Shown here one piece after another: positions 11,705-22,560 of a stretch of DNA of 64,000 bases (positions are counted from its first letter, which is position 1; every line of letters starts with the position of its first letter). Position numbers and translations under genes: made by a program. The notes under the pieces are model-generated. The model did not search any database, was not told where the DNA came from, and was given only the letters and a program-made list of their open reading frames with translations. Source of the DNA: Lytechinus pictus (lineage: Eukaryota > Echinodermata > Echinoidea > Temnopleuroida > Toxopneustidae); the NCBI RefSeq assembly GCF_037042905.1, contig NC_087258.1:3549001-3613000 (forward strand). The letters run 5' to 3'.

Positions 11705-12447
11705 CCCTTTAGCACCTGAACCGCCCGAGACCGCCCTTCCTATTACACACTGAACCGCCCTTAACCGTCCGTACGTTTTCTTTGCGCTATAGTATCTCTT
11801 GTCTATGATTTACCGTGGTAATATTGCGTGTGCATACCGTATAGGTTGGCTTCTACATAGATCTGCATAGAAAAGTGTATGCTCCTATTGAGTATAATAG
11901 AGAAAAACCGATTGACATGCATCGGTGTGTAGCAAGTTCCAGACTGTTGCGCAGTCGATCTCAGCAAAGATGGCTGCGTCCATGTCTCGGAAAACCACTT
12001 ACTTCGCCGAAGAAGCTCGGGCCTTGCTATATGTTCATCAAAACGTTGGATATCACACAGAGTGACATCTAGATGTGAGTTGGAATTAATTTTTGACATA
12101 TTTGATCCAAGATTTGGCGAAAACTTTAGTATTCTGTCAGTGATACTTTACATTTTTTTGAAGGCGTGGGACTGGGGCGGCTGAAACCCGAACTTTTGTT
12201 TTTTTTTCTTCTCGCTCTCCAAACGATTGTCAAAGGTCAATATTCGTATATCTGATTGAACTTTGCCATGTACCATTCTATTCAACAGGTCCTATGCTAC
12301 AAAATAAATATAACTTGTAATGAACAAAAGTAAATTTATAAAAAAATATTTCAATTTGTTTGGAACAATGCCTACTTATTACCAGTTTTATTGTTTCCTC
12401 CAGTGAGTAATTGCCATTATGCATAGGAATCTGTAGGTGCTAGAGGG
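11705..12447. mobile_element. piggyBac-like element nested in the hAT-like one
   Basis: The inverted ends CCCTTTAGCACCT and AGGTGCTAGAGGG abut TTAA on both sides (11701-11704 and 12448-12451), the hallmark target of piggyBac transposons. At 743 bp it is too short to be autonomous. A vestigial start of a transposase-like frame is visible at 11970. Confidence 0.75.
11970..12065 (+). pseudogene. Vestigial N-terminus of a transposase-like frame
   Basis: An ATG in strong Kozak context (aaagATGGCTGCG) opens a 31-codon frame beginning MAASMSRKTTYFAEEARALL and ending in TGA. The 'EEA..LL' pattern resembles the start of some piggyBac-type transposases. Lying inside TTAA-flanked piggyBac-like ends, it is best read as the remnant of the parent element's coding start after internal deletion. 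The family assignment rests mainly on the element ends. Confidence 0.45.
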
Positions 12448-12509
12448 TTAAAAGGGGGCACGGGCCAGCTGTGCCCCCCCCCCCTCCTGGATCCGCCGCT
12501 GTCAAAGGG

Positions 12510-13020
12510 CCTACTGATTACGATCGTCTTGATTTAAGATATACTGTTTTCAATTTGCTTTATTGTTCTAAACCAAAGATGATTTCACAGATTGATTTTT
12601 CGTGACCATAGGAATGAATATATACCTTGCATCATTATTTTGTTCTCATTCATATACAGAGTGTCAGAACACAAAAATTAAATGAACGATTGAAGAATGA
12701 TTGGGAACTAATTGATTCCTCAAACATGTCAAATGATCGCGGGATAGGTCAATATTTTTAGCCTATACAAAATATTGACGTGAACTTTTCGATAAGAGAA
12801 TTTTAAACAAAATAAATTAATCTTGCTGACATATCACAAAAGTTGTTTTGTAAAATGAACAATCCCCAGTCTACATTATACAGGTAATTTGAAGGCGGGC
12901 TTTTTAAAAAAATAGAATAAAAAAGGAGTTTACTGAACTATAGAATTTAATAAGGCACTTAATGCAATGTGCAAGGCCCATGCATTTCCAGTATTGGCTA
13001 TGTGTTAATGATAAACTCAC
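12510..13020. other. Non-coding, downstream side of peptide exon 2
   Basis: On the minus strand this begins with the donor gtgagt at 13020 and should be intron if that donor is used. No following acceptor and exon were identified with confidence. Confidence 0.4.
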
Positions 13021-13215
13021 CTCTCCTTCTTTCGTTGTTTTCCCCCCTTCGGACGACGGAGGGTTGTCGGGCAGGCACCTGGCTGGGTTGGCACATATCA
13101 AGCTCGTCGCATAAATCATTCATCATTTTAATCAATATCTCGTATTTGACCAGTTTCAAAACGCTCCTGTAATCGGCGGGTTGCTCCTCATCATCCAAAG
13201 CCCATGCTGAACCTC
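13021..13215 (-). CDS. Peptide precursor exon 2: acidic spacer and basic cleavage sites
   Basis: A 195-nt exon, phase 1 to phase 1. In order it encodes GSAWALDDEEQPADYRS, a segment with heptad-like hydrophobics (VLKLVKYEILIKMMNDL), the cysteine pair CDELDMC, a Pro/Gln-rich stretch, then VVRR and NNERRR. The acceptor could be at 13216 or 3 nt further in; both keep the frame. The donor gtgagt at 13020 is strong. Read-through instead adds GEFIINT and a stop, which would leave that heptapeptide after the RRR site. Confidence 0.6.
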
Positions 13216-16200
13216 CTTAAAAGAGAAATAAAACATGTCAACATTACCAACCAAAGGTAGTAACGGTGCTGAAACGATTCAATCACATGACACGAAGTGT
13301 GGGGGTTCGAATCCCATCCATAGCTAACAAACTTATAACAAGACAGTTACCTTCATCTACCACACTCCACCCAGGCGTTAAATGCGTACACGTAAAGATG
13401 GGAATATTAGTTCGACTTACAACAGCACCAGTATGGGTGTTTCATAAAGCTACTCGTAAGTTAAAAACTACTTTAAGAATGACTGGTGAACCTTTGTTAC
13501 GCGATAAACTATCGCCAGTGAACATGTTGGTGTATACCATTTACCAAAATTGAGTGTAACCAGTCGTTCTTCAATTTACTCTTAGCTTAGGAACAGCTTT
13601 ATGAAACGCCCCCCCCCCCCCCCGGTCGGAATGCTCGGTACGTTGTGAGATGGTGCACCTCGTGACTGACTCACGAATGCTACTCGATTTAAAAAAAAGA
13701 AAACTCTATACAAGCGATTGATTATTTGATCGGTCTATATTGTACATGTATATTGAACAGCCTCCGAGTTGGATTAAGTATAATAAGGTAGCAAAAACAA
13801 TTCAACTGATTGCCCAAATGTCATCCCTTAAATTCAATACGACAATACGCCAGACGGCGGCCTGTACTTATAGAGAAGAAGAAAAAGAAGAAGAATGATT
13901 AAATCATTTCGTTAGCTGTATAGACCGCTTGGTCAATTAGTTAAACACCATTTTCTGATGGAAATGGTAATGGCGCCTAGATGAAAGAGATATGAAGGTT
14001 CTTTTAAAAAGAATAGATGATTTATACAACTTACTTTTTTCATGGTATGAAAAATTTGCTCCGAGACAATTAATGCATTTAAAACCCCGTTCAATGCCCC
14101 TTGCTACAACCAGGTATTTTCATGAGATATTTACATTCTTGTGAGGGGTGTAATGTCCGCTAATGATGTTGCCTCGAGGGAACACTTCAATATGAAGGAC
14201 CTCATTTCGTCTCTTTTTTCAGTTGTTACAAGAGTTTCTACTCGAGATGCCCATTTCCGAAGGTGAGCGTCCGAAACCTCACCTTTGTTAAACATGTTCA
14301 CTTCGTGAAAATGGCGTCTCCAGTTTTCTAAGAATGCATTTGATTCCCAAGAAAATATTGTATCTATAATATTCAGAATAGTTTTTTAAATTTATATCAC
14401 GGCATCCATGTGACTCTCCTATTCCTATTGTTTGTATATGTTGTTTATGTATTAGATTATGCCGAATAAATAATAATAAATAATAATATGTATCTTTCTA
14501 TTTTGAGGGAAGTATGATCAGATTTGAATCAATTAAATTGTAAATGGGAGCAAATGTACAAACAAATGGGCAGTTTCAGTAAAAGCTTGATAAAAATAAG
14601 GAATGAAATTCTCTGAATTGGAGAGATCCAATAGCATGCATGTATCGTCATCTTGGTCCAGTCTTTCAAAACGTTTTGAATTGTTCAGTGATATACAACG
14701 TCAAATCAAGTACCCTATATTCTGTGGCGTTTTTTAGAGGGAAGATACGGGAAACTAGATGATCACAGGGTGATTTAAGGTACGATGTTAGATGTTGGGG
14801 CTTTAGCAACATACTCATCAGGCAGTTTTCGCCTCCACGAAGCAAGACGGATTTAAGAACATATTGCCAAATGTTCTTCGTGACAAAGCGCAACCAAGAG
14901 GTCTTTGTCGAAAATTGGGGGATCAAAACAGCAGTTTCGTCCTGGACTCTGGACAAACGGTTTATTTGCATTTTTTTAGTCAGCTTTGATTCTTAGGACC
15001 AAACTGCTGTTCCGTCTTACAAATTTTCGGCAAAGACCTCCTATCTGTTCTTTGTCATTTGACGGGCATTTGCAATACTGTGTACGTGGATCCGTCCCCG
15101 TTGCAGAGGACTTGATATCTACTACTCATCACATCACACCAGGTACGGAAATGAAGGACTTCTCCTGTAGGTTTTCCGATCTTTACTTCTGGTAATTGAC
15201 GATTATCGAGACAGTTTAAACTTGTGAGACTTTACAATATGCAAACCACTATTCCTCACACTCTGACTTTGATTAAAACATAATAAGTCCCCTTATTTTC
15301 TCTCTCCACATCAATCACACATCCTCCCCTTATCGTTTCGTCGTTATTTATTTCATCTTTATTCAATCTTAGCTCATTCCGTTGCATTGACCTATTCTCT
15401 TATATATGTTTTTGTTTAGGTTTTATAGTTCTTTCGTTTTTTATGTTGTTACTCTTCGAGAAGGCATAAGTCTAAGTTGGAAAAGCTATTAAACATAAAA
15501 CATTAAACATGTAAAAAATGAAAGAGCGATTGTATTCCTGATGGCTCGCCAATAATGTGCTTTTTACATCCATTAAGAAGCTAGTCCCTGGAAGGGCCGG
15601 GGGACAAAAGCCAGGACATTGATACTAATCAGCGTGATTAAATTTTATCATCTACCACTGATAAAGTAGAAGACACCAGACGATTATACATTCTAGTCTA
15701 CTATTAATTTGCACACGTTGTAAGATGCATGTTTACATTTTACCCACGGGCGTAAGTCCGTGAGAACACGCTATTCAAGGAGAGGGGGGGTGGAACAATT
15801 GATCATCCTCCCCTGAACAATAGGTGTGACGCAATGATTTACGCCAGTGATTTTACGTATGCAAAGAAAACATAAGTTATGAAAAATTAATTTGATGACA
15901 GTTAATTATCGACCGACAGACCAACTTTCTAGTAATGATCCTTCCTTGCTTACCTTTGTCAGTGAAGTTCTTTATTTACTCTCGAGGATTTTGGTGATAA
16001 AAAAATGCAACACTAACAGACTTGTAACATAGCAGTACTGAGATTTATCGGCTAAGAATCTTAATCTTTACGTAAATACATACTCGTATAACACCAAAGA
16101 CTTCAAAACCCGTAAACAGTCAATCACAATTTCAAAATGGTTTAGTTCGAGACGCCCTATAACCTCCAGTCTGAAGATGATCACACCGTACTTCTAAACG

Positions 16201-17038
16201 GATCTTCTAAGGAATGTGCAGGTTGATTTTCGAAGGCGAGTGTAATATTCCATGTACAATCGATACAACAAACTGAACTTCACATATATAGCTCGCACTT
16301 TTATTAACAGATGCGCATACAGACAATTAAATTATATATTTTGGTGAGCAGGTTTCCCATGGACGAAGCATATCAAACACTCAACTTTCTTACGCTTAAG
16401 TTCTTGGCTCTGAGTTAGGAACCTTGGACCAGGGTTAGGATTTATGTCAAGTGGTGCTATTCTTTATACCATCAGCACTACCAAGCCTTCCCTCAAGGCT
16501 ACAGTTTGTGACCCTTGCTTTTCAAACTCAACTGCTGGTTACGTGAGCGCAACGGGTTGACATTGCAAGTGGAAAATATTTCCTTTTCTTGAAGAGCAAT
16601 GGCCAATTCATTAACTATAGGTTAAAACACCATTAGAATTCTCACTTATATTCAACAAAATGAACGTGATACGAAATTTCTGGCTTAGCAAGGTTATGAA
16701 GTTGGTAGAGTTTACAAAAGTTCACGTCCAAACTGAACAATTATTTGGAGAATGGTATTAAAAAAATAGTTACTTAAATGAGGATGCAGGCCGACTGTAA
16801 CAAAGCAAGCAGAGGCACATTAGCATTTGTTGTTGATGTTGGGGGTTAGTTGCGAATCTGTGATTAGATTTTATAGACACATTATTGATACAAAGATAAA
16901 TCTAACAGAAACAAGAATTAAGTAAAATATTGAAATCTTACCTTGTGTTTCGTCTGAAATACTTAATGCTGTTGATATCTGGACGGCTATAAAGAGAAGA
17001 AGTGCTAACGAAAGTAGGGAGCTTACTGTCGGATTCAT
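13021..17038 (-). CDS. Small secreted peptide precursor (two exons seen, possibly 3' incomplete)
   Basis: The gene runs right to left. Exon 1 encodes a classic signal peptide and exon 2 an acidic propeptide with two cysteines and arginine-rich cleavage sites. The join is consistent: exon 1 ends in phase 1 at a good donor (gtaagatt), and exon 2 starts after 'ttttaag' and keeps the frame open for 64 codons. The two exons give about 97 residues. The layout of signal peptide, acidic spacer, VVRR and NNERRR sites is that of a neuropeptide or peptide-hormone precursor, secreted through the regulated pathway. I do not recognise the family; a calcitonin-like or other two-exon propeptide gene is only one guess. 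The last exon may be missing, since a strong donor follows exon 2. If that donor is ignored, the frame stops eight codons later. Confidence 0.6.
13258..13330 (+). repeat. tRNA-like B-box fragment (SINE relic)
   Basis: 'gggggttcgaatcccatcc' is a good B box with a T-arm-like stem, but no full cloverleaf or A box is clear. It is probably a decayed SINE in the intron of the peptide gene. Confidence 0.35.
13435..13610. mobile_element. MITE in intron of the peptide gene
   Basis: The left end 'gggtgtttcataaagct' is matched inverted by 'agctttatgaaacgcccc' at the right end. Pairing continues inward ('aagaatgactggt' against 'accagtcgttctt'). A poly-C run follows the right end. Confidence 0.65.
13611..14870. 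other. Intron of the peptide gene, nothing recognised
   Basis: AT-rich sequence with no repeats or exon signals beyond short A-rich runs. A GAA-rich tract lies near 13874-13896. Confidence 0.4.
14878..15060. repeat. Imperfect inverted repeat (hairpin-forming)
   Basis: The left arm 14878-14945 ('gaggtctttgtcgaaaat' ... 'aaaacagcagtt') is matched inverted by 14995-15060 ('aactgctgttccgtc' ... 'attttcggcaaagacctc'). The left arm and the adjacent 'ggactctggacaaacg' also occur, split apart, around 22255-22535. Confidence 0.55.
15061..16941. other. Intron of the peptide gene, nothing recognised
   Basis: No further exon with matching phase was found on the minus strand. There is a G-rich run near 15783-15790. 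Open frames are short. Confidence 0.4.
16942..17038 (-). CDS. Peptide precursor exon 1: signal peptide
   Basis: The start is the ATG at 17038-17036, preceded by 'caactaacaaaac'. It encodes MNPTVSSLLSLALLLFIAVQ and continues ISTALSISDETQ. There is a short polar N-region, a hydrophobic core of about 13 residues and small residues near a likely cleavage after STA. The exon is 97 nt, ending in phase 1 at CAAG|gtaagatttc. Confidence 0.65.
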
Positions 17039-17399
17039 GTTTTGTTAGTTGCAGGATTTCGATCCGTCTACTTTTACGGATTCGCTGAGACGTTGGGCAA
17101 AGCTGGAGGATTGATTGGCTGGCGATTGCGATTCAATAAAGATATCTCACACATTAACCGATCGAACTATTGGCTTCAAAAAGTTTTAGACACGGGTTCC
17201 CTTTCTAGAATCTCTAATCATTCCTTTTTAATAGAGAACAATTTTTATTATCAATTTTCATTCAGTGCAACTGCCGGTGGACTCTGACTAAAGTGCGCCT
17301 TTGAAAAGTTTTTCACGAGGTTTTATGCTGCCAAAGGATAATTCCCTTTCCTGTCAGACTTTTAGCGATTGATGAAACAGTGATTCTCTTGACATCATC

Positions 17400-17600
17400 A
17401 AAGTCCGAAAATGGTTTCCCCTTCAGTTTTAAGGACGGTGTGCAATCCACTTCTTCACGGCTGAGCTCATGCGCAGTGGGACAATTATTTCTACTTAAGG
17501 CGCAGAAAAGTGGCGGGCGAAAGCACTCTCGAGGCAAAAAGCGCGCGCAATTGGCAAACACGTTTGGTCTCTGAGCGGTCACCGACACGTCTGAATTCAC
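17400..17600. promoter_or_regulatory. CpG-richer stretch upstream of the peptide gene
   Basis: About 360-560 bp upstream of the minus-strand start codon the sequence becomes GC- and CpG-richer. It contains an E2F-like 'ggcgggcgaaa' (17512-17522) and 'catgcgcagt' (an NRF1-like half site) near 17469-17478. A promoter role is inferred from composition and position. It could equally serve a plus-strand transcript. Confidence 0.3.
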
Positions 17601-17899
17601 AATCGAGTATTATACTTTGGTTTCGGAGAAAAATGGGAAAGAGATATAATCATTTTCTTTTCCGTTGTAGAAGTTAGTGAGTTGCAAGCAGATAACTGGA
17701 GTACCCCGGTTGCGCTTTTTGTCTCAAAGTATTGTTAGATAATTATTGTAGACAATAACATATAAGTGAATGAGTGGAAATGATGTCAAAAAATTGGTAA
17801 AAGTCTTTATGATTTTTTTTTCTCCTATGAAAATGAAATTCTCAACCTAGAGCTTGATGTGCATATACTTAACTGCGCGTTGATATTTGGTATCATATT
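17601..17899. other. Non-coding, no feature recognised
   Basis: AT-rich sequence between the CpG-richer stretch and the next SINE. No motif is seen. Confidence 0.4.
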
Positions 17900-18115
17900 A
17901 TTACCCCGGCTGTAGCTGAGCCGCCATATTAATAGACGCTTAAGCGTTCAAGGAAAAAACCCTACCGGGTACCCATTCACCTCACCCGGGTCGAGTGCAG
18001 CACAATATGGATACATTTCTTGCCGAAGGAATTTATGCCATGGCTGGGTTTCGAACCCACGATCCTCTGTTTTAAAGTCCGGATACTAATCCACATGGCC
18101 ACAGCGCTCCACACA
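17900..18115 (-). repeat. tRNA-derived SINE, minus strand
   Basis: Read on the minus strand, the head at 18110-18036 has an A-box-like 'tggccatgtggattag' and a B box 'gggttcgaaaccc'. A tail follows containing 'ttccttcggcaagaa', 'ctcgacccgggtgaggtga' and 'ggcggctcagctacagccgg', ending 'taataat'. The combination of a tRNA-like head and a long conserved tail is typical of marine invertebrate SINEs. Confidence 0.75.
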
Positions 18116-19912
18116 ATATAGTGCGCATGAAAAACTTTGTACATGAAGAACTTGGTTTGTTTTTCATTACGTAACATTCCTTCCCTTAATATCTACCGCG
18201 TTTGAAACAATATTATTTGAACGTTCTTTAAGATCACGTATTATTTTGTTATTGTAATTGTATATCTTCGTCGGTTCAAACTTCAACAATTTGAATTCAA
18301 CCTAGGAAATGGTCTCAATAAAACAAGAATTTTGTTATTTTGAAGTCGTTTGGTTTATGCACTAATTTGAAAATATAATGTCAGGAAGTGAAGCGAGAGA
18401 CAATAAAATTATTGCTAAATTGATTAATTTTTTCTTGATACATCTGACGTTTAAAAATACAAATCGGCTAGATATTTTTAACAATTTAATGGAAAATATT
18501 ATTTACACAAAGAAAAGATATTGATGTATGATTTAGCCCCCCCCTCCCCTCCCCCCGAAAAAGGAAAGAAATAAACACGCCAACAATACAAGAAACACAT
18601 AACTTTTAAGCTATTATAAAGATCGCATCGGGATCGGGGTTTGCATTTCGAATAGACAATGGATTGCTAAAATTAGCCACTGTTATAAATCAATATTGGG
18701 GCCTATTCAAAACTGGAATGGGCGTTTAAAGATTACAAATTGGACACCTAGGACATCTAATAGGAAATGTGGGGAAACTAAGTACACTGTGGAGTGATCG
18801 TATCATGAAAACTGCTGGCTGATGCATGCATGGTAAAGATGAGCGGTTGGTGACCACAGTCTGCGATCGCGTAGCAGGGCGGAGTGGGGATGGTCCGGAT
18901 GGATACCCTTTCGTGCCAACAGGAAGGGGATGTTTGTTCGAAAGGATGAGTTGAAAGGGGATGTCAATTTAACCATGTTAACGCACCCTTACAAGACAAC
19001 CGGTGGGGGGGGGGGCTTTTTCTAAGGGCTTTGCTGGCAAGTCTCCTGTAATAGTTGTTTATTTGTGCGTCTGCGGAAGTTTGTGGAGGGGGAGGGAACC
19101 GGAATTATGAACTTCATTATTGTGCAAATTCTTTCAGAATCAACAAAGAAAGAAAGTTTACTTCTTTTTCTCCTATTTATACTACCCTACTGTTATTTTC
19201 ATTATTATATTATACTGTACATAATTTTCAGAGAAACAACTGGTTCAGTTACTAAACTAATCAACGCAGCCTTTCAAAGCAAATTGACTGACATTAATTA
19301 GAAATATTATGTTGCCTTCATCATAGCGACCTAAAAGAATTATAGCGGAGGAAATTACTGATACACTTATTTAATAGTGAATATAATGAACAAATAATGC
19401 TTGATTACCAAGCGACTAGATATAGATTGATGGCGTTAGGGTTGTCATCCAGGAACATGAGGATGTAAACAATGTTTGTGACTATAGCTGGATTGATACA
19501 CGCGATCCATAAAGGAGGCTGAACTTTCTTTGTTTCCTTTAAGAAGTCCATGAGTCGATTTAAACCGATGATATTCCATATTGCTCTGGTTATTATCATC
19601 ATCGTCGTCGTCATCGTTCTTTCATTATCATTAACATTGTGATAATGTCACTCAACTGCTGAAAATGAGCATGACAAGTGGCGCAATGTGCCGACAAATA
19701 AGGGGCACAGCATTACAATTACAGGACATCTAACTTTTTTTTTCTTTTTTTCTTTTTTCTATTTTCTTGGGTGCGATTTTTTTTTGTTTTGGTGGCCATG
19801 GCACTCAAGCCCACCCCCATCGGTACGCAAGTGGTCATGACGAAAGCGGTGTGATGCGTAATTGAATATCAAACACAAGGTTTTATTAAAAGTCTAACAA
19901 CTTTGTTTTCAG
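18116..19912. other. Non-coding, no feature recognised
   Basis: C-rich tracts occur near 18537-18557 and a poly-G run near 19004-19014. T-rich sequence lies around 19735-19785. No exon or repeat ends were seen. Confidence 0.4.
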
Positions 19913-20022
19913 AGTACTCTGGGTATTTACATTATTCTGACGAATTTAAACTTCACAATTATGACGAAAGCCATCCGGAGTGTTCTGGAAGGAATGTAAA
20001 TTCAGTTTTGAAGTTGTCATGG
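19913..20022 (+). CDS. Isolated exon resembling the start of a histone deacetylase domain
   Basis: A strong acceptor ('ctttgttttcag') and a fair donor (TGG|gtaaag) bound a 110-nt open stretch. It encodes YSGYLHYSDEFKLHNYDESH followed by PECSGRNVNSVLKLSW. The arrangement GY-x-Y-S-D-x6-H then HPE-x-x-(G)R with a following amphipathic helix matches how class II HDAC and related deacetylase domains begin; class IIa enzymes have HPEHAGR. No catalytic-core exon (the HH or DxH motifs) was found nearby. It may therefore be a lone pseudo-exon, part of a gene with very long introns, or chance. Confidence 0.3.
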
Positions 20023-22250
20023 GTAAAGGTACTGCAAAGAGCACAATATGAAGAATTTATTAATAAAAAAAAAACATTTACATGACTGATCACTGGCAAA
20101 AACCTTCAAAAATTTACTTTGGCCTCGTCGTAAGCGATTGAGGGTTACCATCATATGTGGGTTCCCTCTTGGTTCATAATTTACGCTTCCGGACGTCCGG
20201 TGGGTGCTTTGAGTGAGTTTGGTACGATGTTAACATGAGACAAAGGTCTCGTCTAATTATCGGTCACTCTTCTAAATGATCAGCATTGGCCCTGCAGTCG
20301 GTCGCACAACGTTTTTTTTTTTAATCGACATGGTAGCCTTTAGTTCGGTAACTGTCCTAAGACCATGGACGTACTAGTAGTAGAAGGTCCTTGGTAAGAC
20401 CAAAGCTACTGGAGGAGGACAGTAGCATGATATCATTAGCTTTCGCAATGGGCCATATACAGATACATCAAAAGTAGCAATTGTTTTTCTTAGGCTTTTG
20501 CTTGATTCCGTGTGAATAAACATGAGCAAGCTTATGATTTTACTGCTATGCTCAAGTATTTTCTAACTGCCTGGAAGGCCCGGTTCGTAGCATTTACTTG
20601 AGCTATATCGCTAAAAAGTGTGTTTATAAAGCCAACATTCAGCTTGTGCGTTTTGAGCATTTGCGTGGATTTTTTTCAAACTCCGTCAGAGCAGCTTGAG
20701 CGTTTGCTTGATCAGGGCGTTCTCGTTTTATAATCATGTTTATGTACCCGAGAGAACTCCAAGGTGTACAGTAGCCTAAATTAAGATGTTTTCTTCCTAG
20801 TAAGTGTACCCGAATGCAAACTATATACATTTATTAATTTGAATCAAGTTAAAGGAATAGTTTGACGCCACGTGAAAAACACGGTATATTTTGCACTGCC
20901 ACACCTCTACATTCGAGTCCAGCCCTTGTTCTGTGAGTCGTGTTCGTATCAGCATGACCGTTATTGTTCGAACCATTAATATAACAATTTCTTTCTGAAG
21001 GCAAGAAAAGGGTTTTAGCACAATCAAAGAGTTATGCATACGAAATTTCTAAGGCATATGACCCATTGCTTGGCTGGCAATTGCTTGTGCCTGAAGCTAT
21101 TTCTGGAAAGCAATTGCTAGTTTTTATCCATCTTAAAAGAAAAACCGGGGAATGTTAGAAGAGAACATTTGCACGCTTGCCGCAGCCTGCCGTAGACCAA
21201 AACATTGCATTATGCCTCAAGACCAAGAAGTTCCTGAAGTTTTGCGACTATCAACAATCGATGTTTTTCTTGGTGTGTTGTGAACTCATTGTCGTGAATG
21301 GTCGACGTCGAATTGCAAACACGGCTCGATATCAATGAGACTGTTGATCATTAAAACATTTTTAAAAAGCGTAGTCTGTCTTTCGATACGGACGAGTGTA
21401 CGGCCGTAGGCGACAACAAGCGTCTTTTCCTTACGGATATGTCGCGGGGATGGAGGCAATTTTTTTTTTTAAATTGAGGGAACATGTATGTACCCCCAAT
21501 TTTCCGCCCATCTCAATTATTCACAGAAGACAGAATATCTGATATCTGGCATTCTTGTACTGTCTACAGTTAGGATTTATTTGCATTTTATTTTTAGTCA
21601 TCACTATAATCATTAAATGGGTGACAGGACATTTGCTCCCGTGATAACTGTTCCTGTCTCAGTATCTCAGAGGGCATTGGGTTAGAGTTAGGATTGTAAT
21701 AAAGTTTTTATTTCAGAACAATGTAGAGATTTGGATTAGATTATTCGGTTTTGTAGGTTAGGTTTTATATTTATATAGGCTAAATATGCAGATTTTCCAT
21801 CGGAGCAATTGTCGCCAAAGCAAATGTCATGGAGCCCTATAATCGTGTGAGTGAAAGGGGTCGAGTTGTGTGCGTGTGTGTTTTTATTGAACAGAAGAAA
21901 AAAATAGTGTCTGTCTGTATAAGCATGGTAAGAGACTAAACCGAGTTGAAAAATATTGTTTTACTTGTTGATACCGTGGATGCCTTTTTTTTTACCTTAC
22001 GTCAAAATAAATCTCATTAATTTATTGACGTCGAGGAAGAAAACATTAAAAATTCATTCACTTTTATTTTTAAGTATTTCCACTTCTTTTAAACCAAGAT
22101 TCAGTGAATTCAATTAGGACTAATCTTTTTAATGTAATATACCTCTGCTTTCTCGGCATGCTGGATAGGTATATAGGCCTATAATAGGGTATTTTAGCTA
22201 TCACCTCGCAGACGCTTTCTATAACGCTGATAATCTCTTGTCAAAAGTCC
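20023..22250. other. Non-coding, no feature recognised
   Basis: Moderately AT-rich, with no open frame above about 70 codons and no repeat ends seen. Poly-T/A runs occur near 20311-20322 and 21460-21471. Confidence 0.4.
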
Positions 22251-22254
22251 CATA

Positions 22255-22560
22255 AAGCAGCCCCATATTCGAAAATCGGTGAATCAAAACAGCAGTGCCG
22301 TCCTGTGCCGGTCGCAAATGAACATTGTTAGCCTAACAGAGCGTTAACAGTAAGCCCAGTCCCATATTTCAGATTGTGAAGTCAAAACAGTTATTTCAAT
22401 GTGCAAGTAATAAATTGTTGTAACATAAGGAATCACTACCACATTACCGGTTGTAACAGGGCCTCTGTTAGTGCATTGTTAGTGTTAAAAACGTTTATGT
22501 GCGGCCAGAAGAGGACTCTGGACAAACGACACAATTCATTTGGAATTTTCCTTCCGGTCC
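22255..22560 (+). repeat. Repeat related to 14878-14960, split
   Basis: 'cgaaaatcggtgaatcaaaa' plus 'cagcagtgccgtcct' at about 22268-22303, and 'ggactctggacaaacg' at about 22513-22528, match neighbouring blocks at 14911-14957 with about 200 bp inserted between them. Confidence 0.45.

Larger units (their letters stand above)
11553..12501. mobile_element. hAT-like non-autonomous element with nested insertion
   Basis: The inverted ends are CAGGGGCGGATCCAGGA on the left and the reverse complement of CAGCGGCGGATCCAGGA on the right. They are flanked by ccaaaggg (11545-11552) and tcaaaggg (12502-12509), an 8-bp target duplication with one mismatch, the size expected for hAT elements. Without its nested insertion the element would be about 200 bp. 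It has no transposase of its own. Confidence 0.75.
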
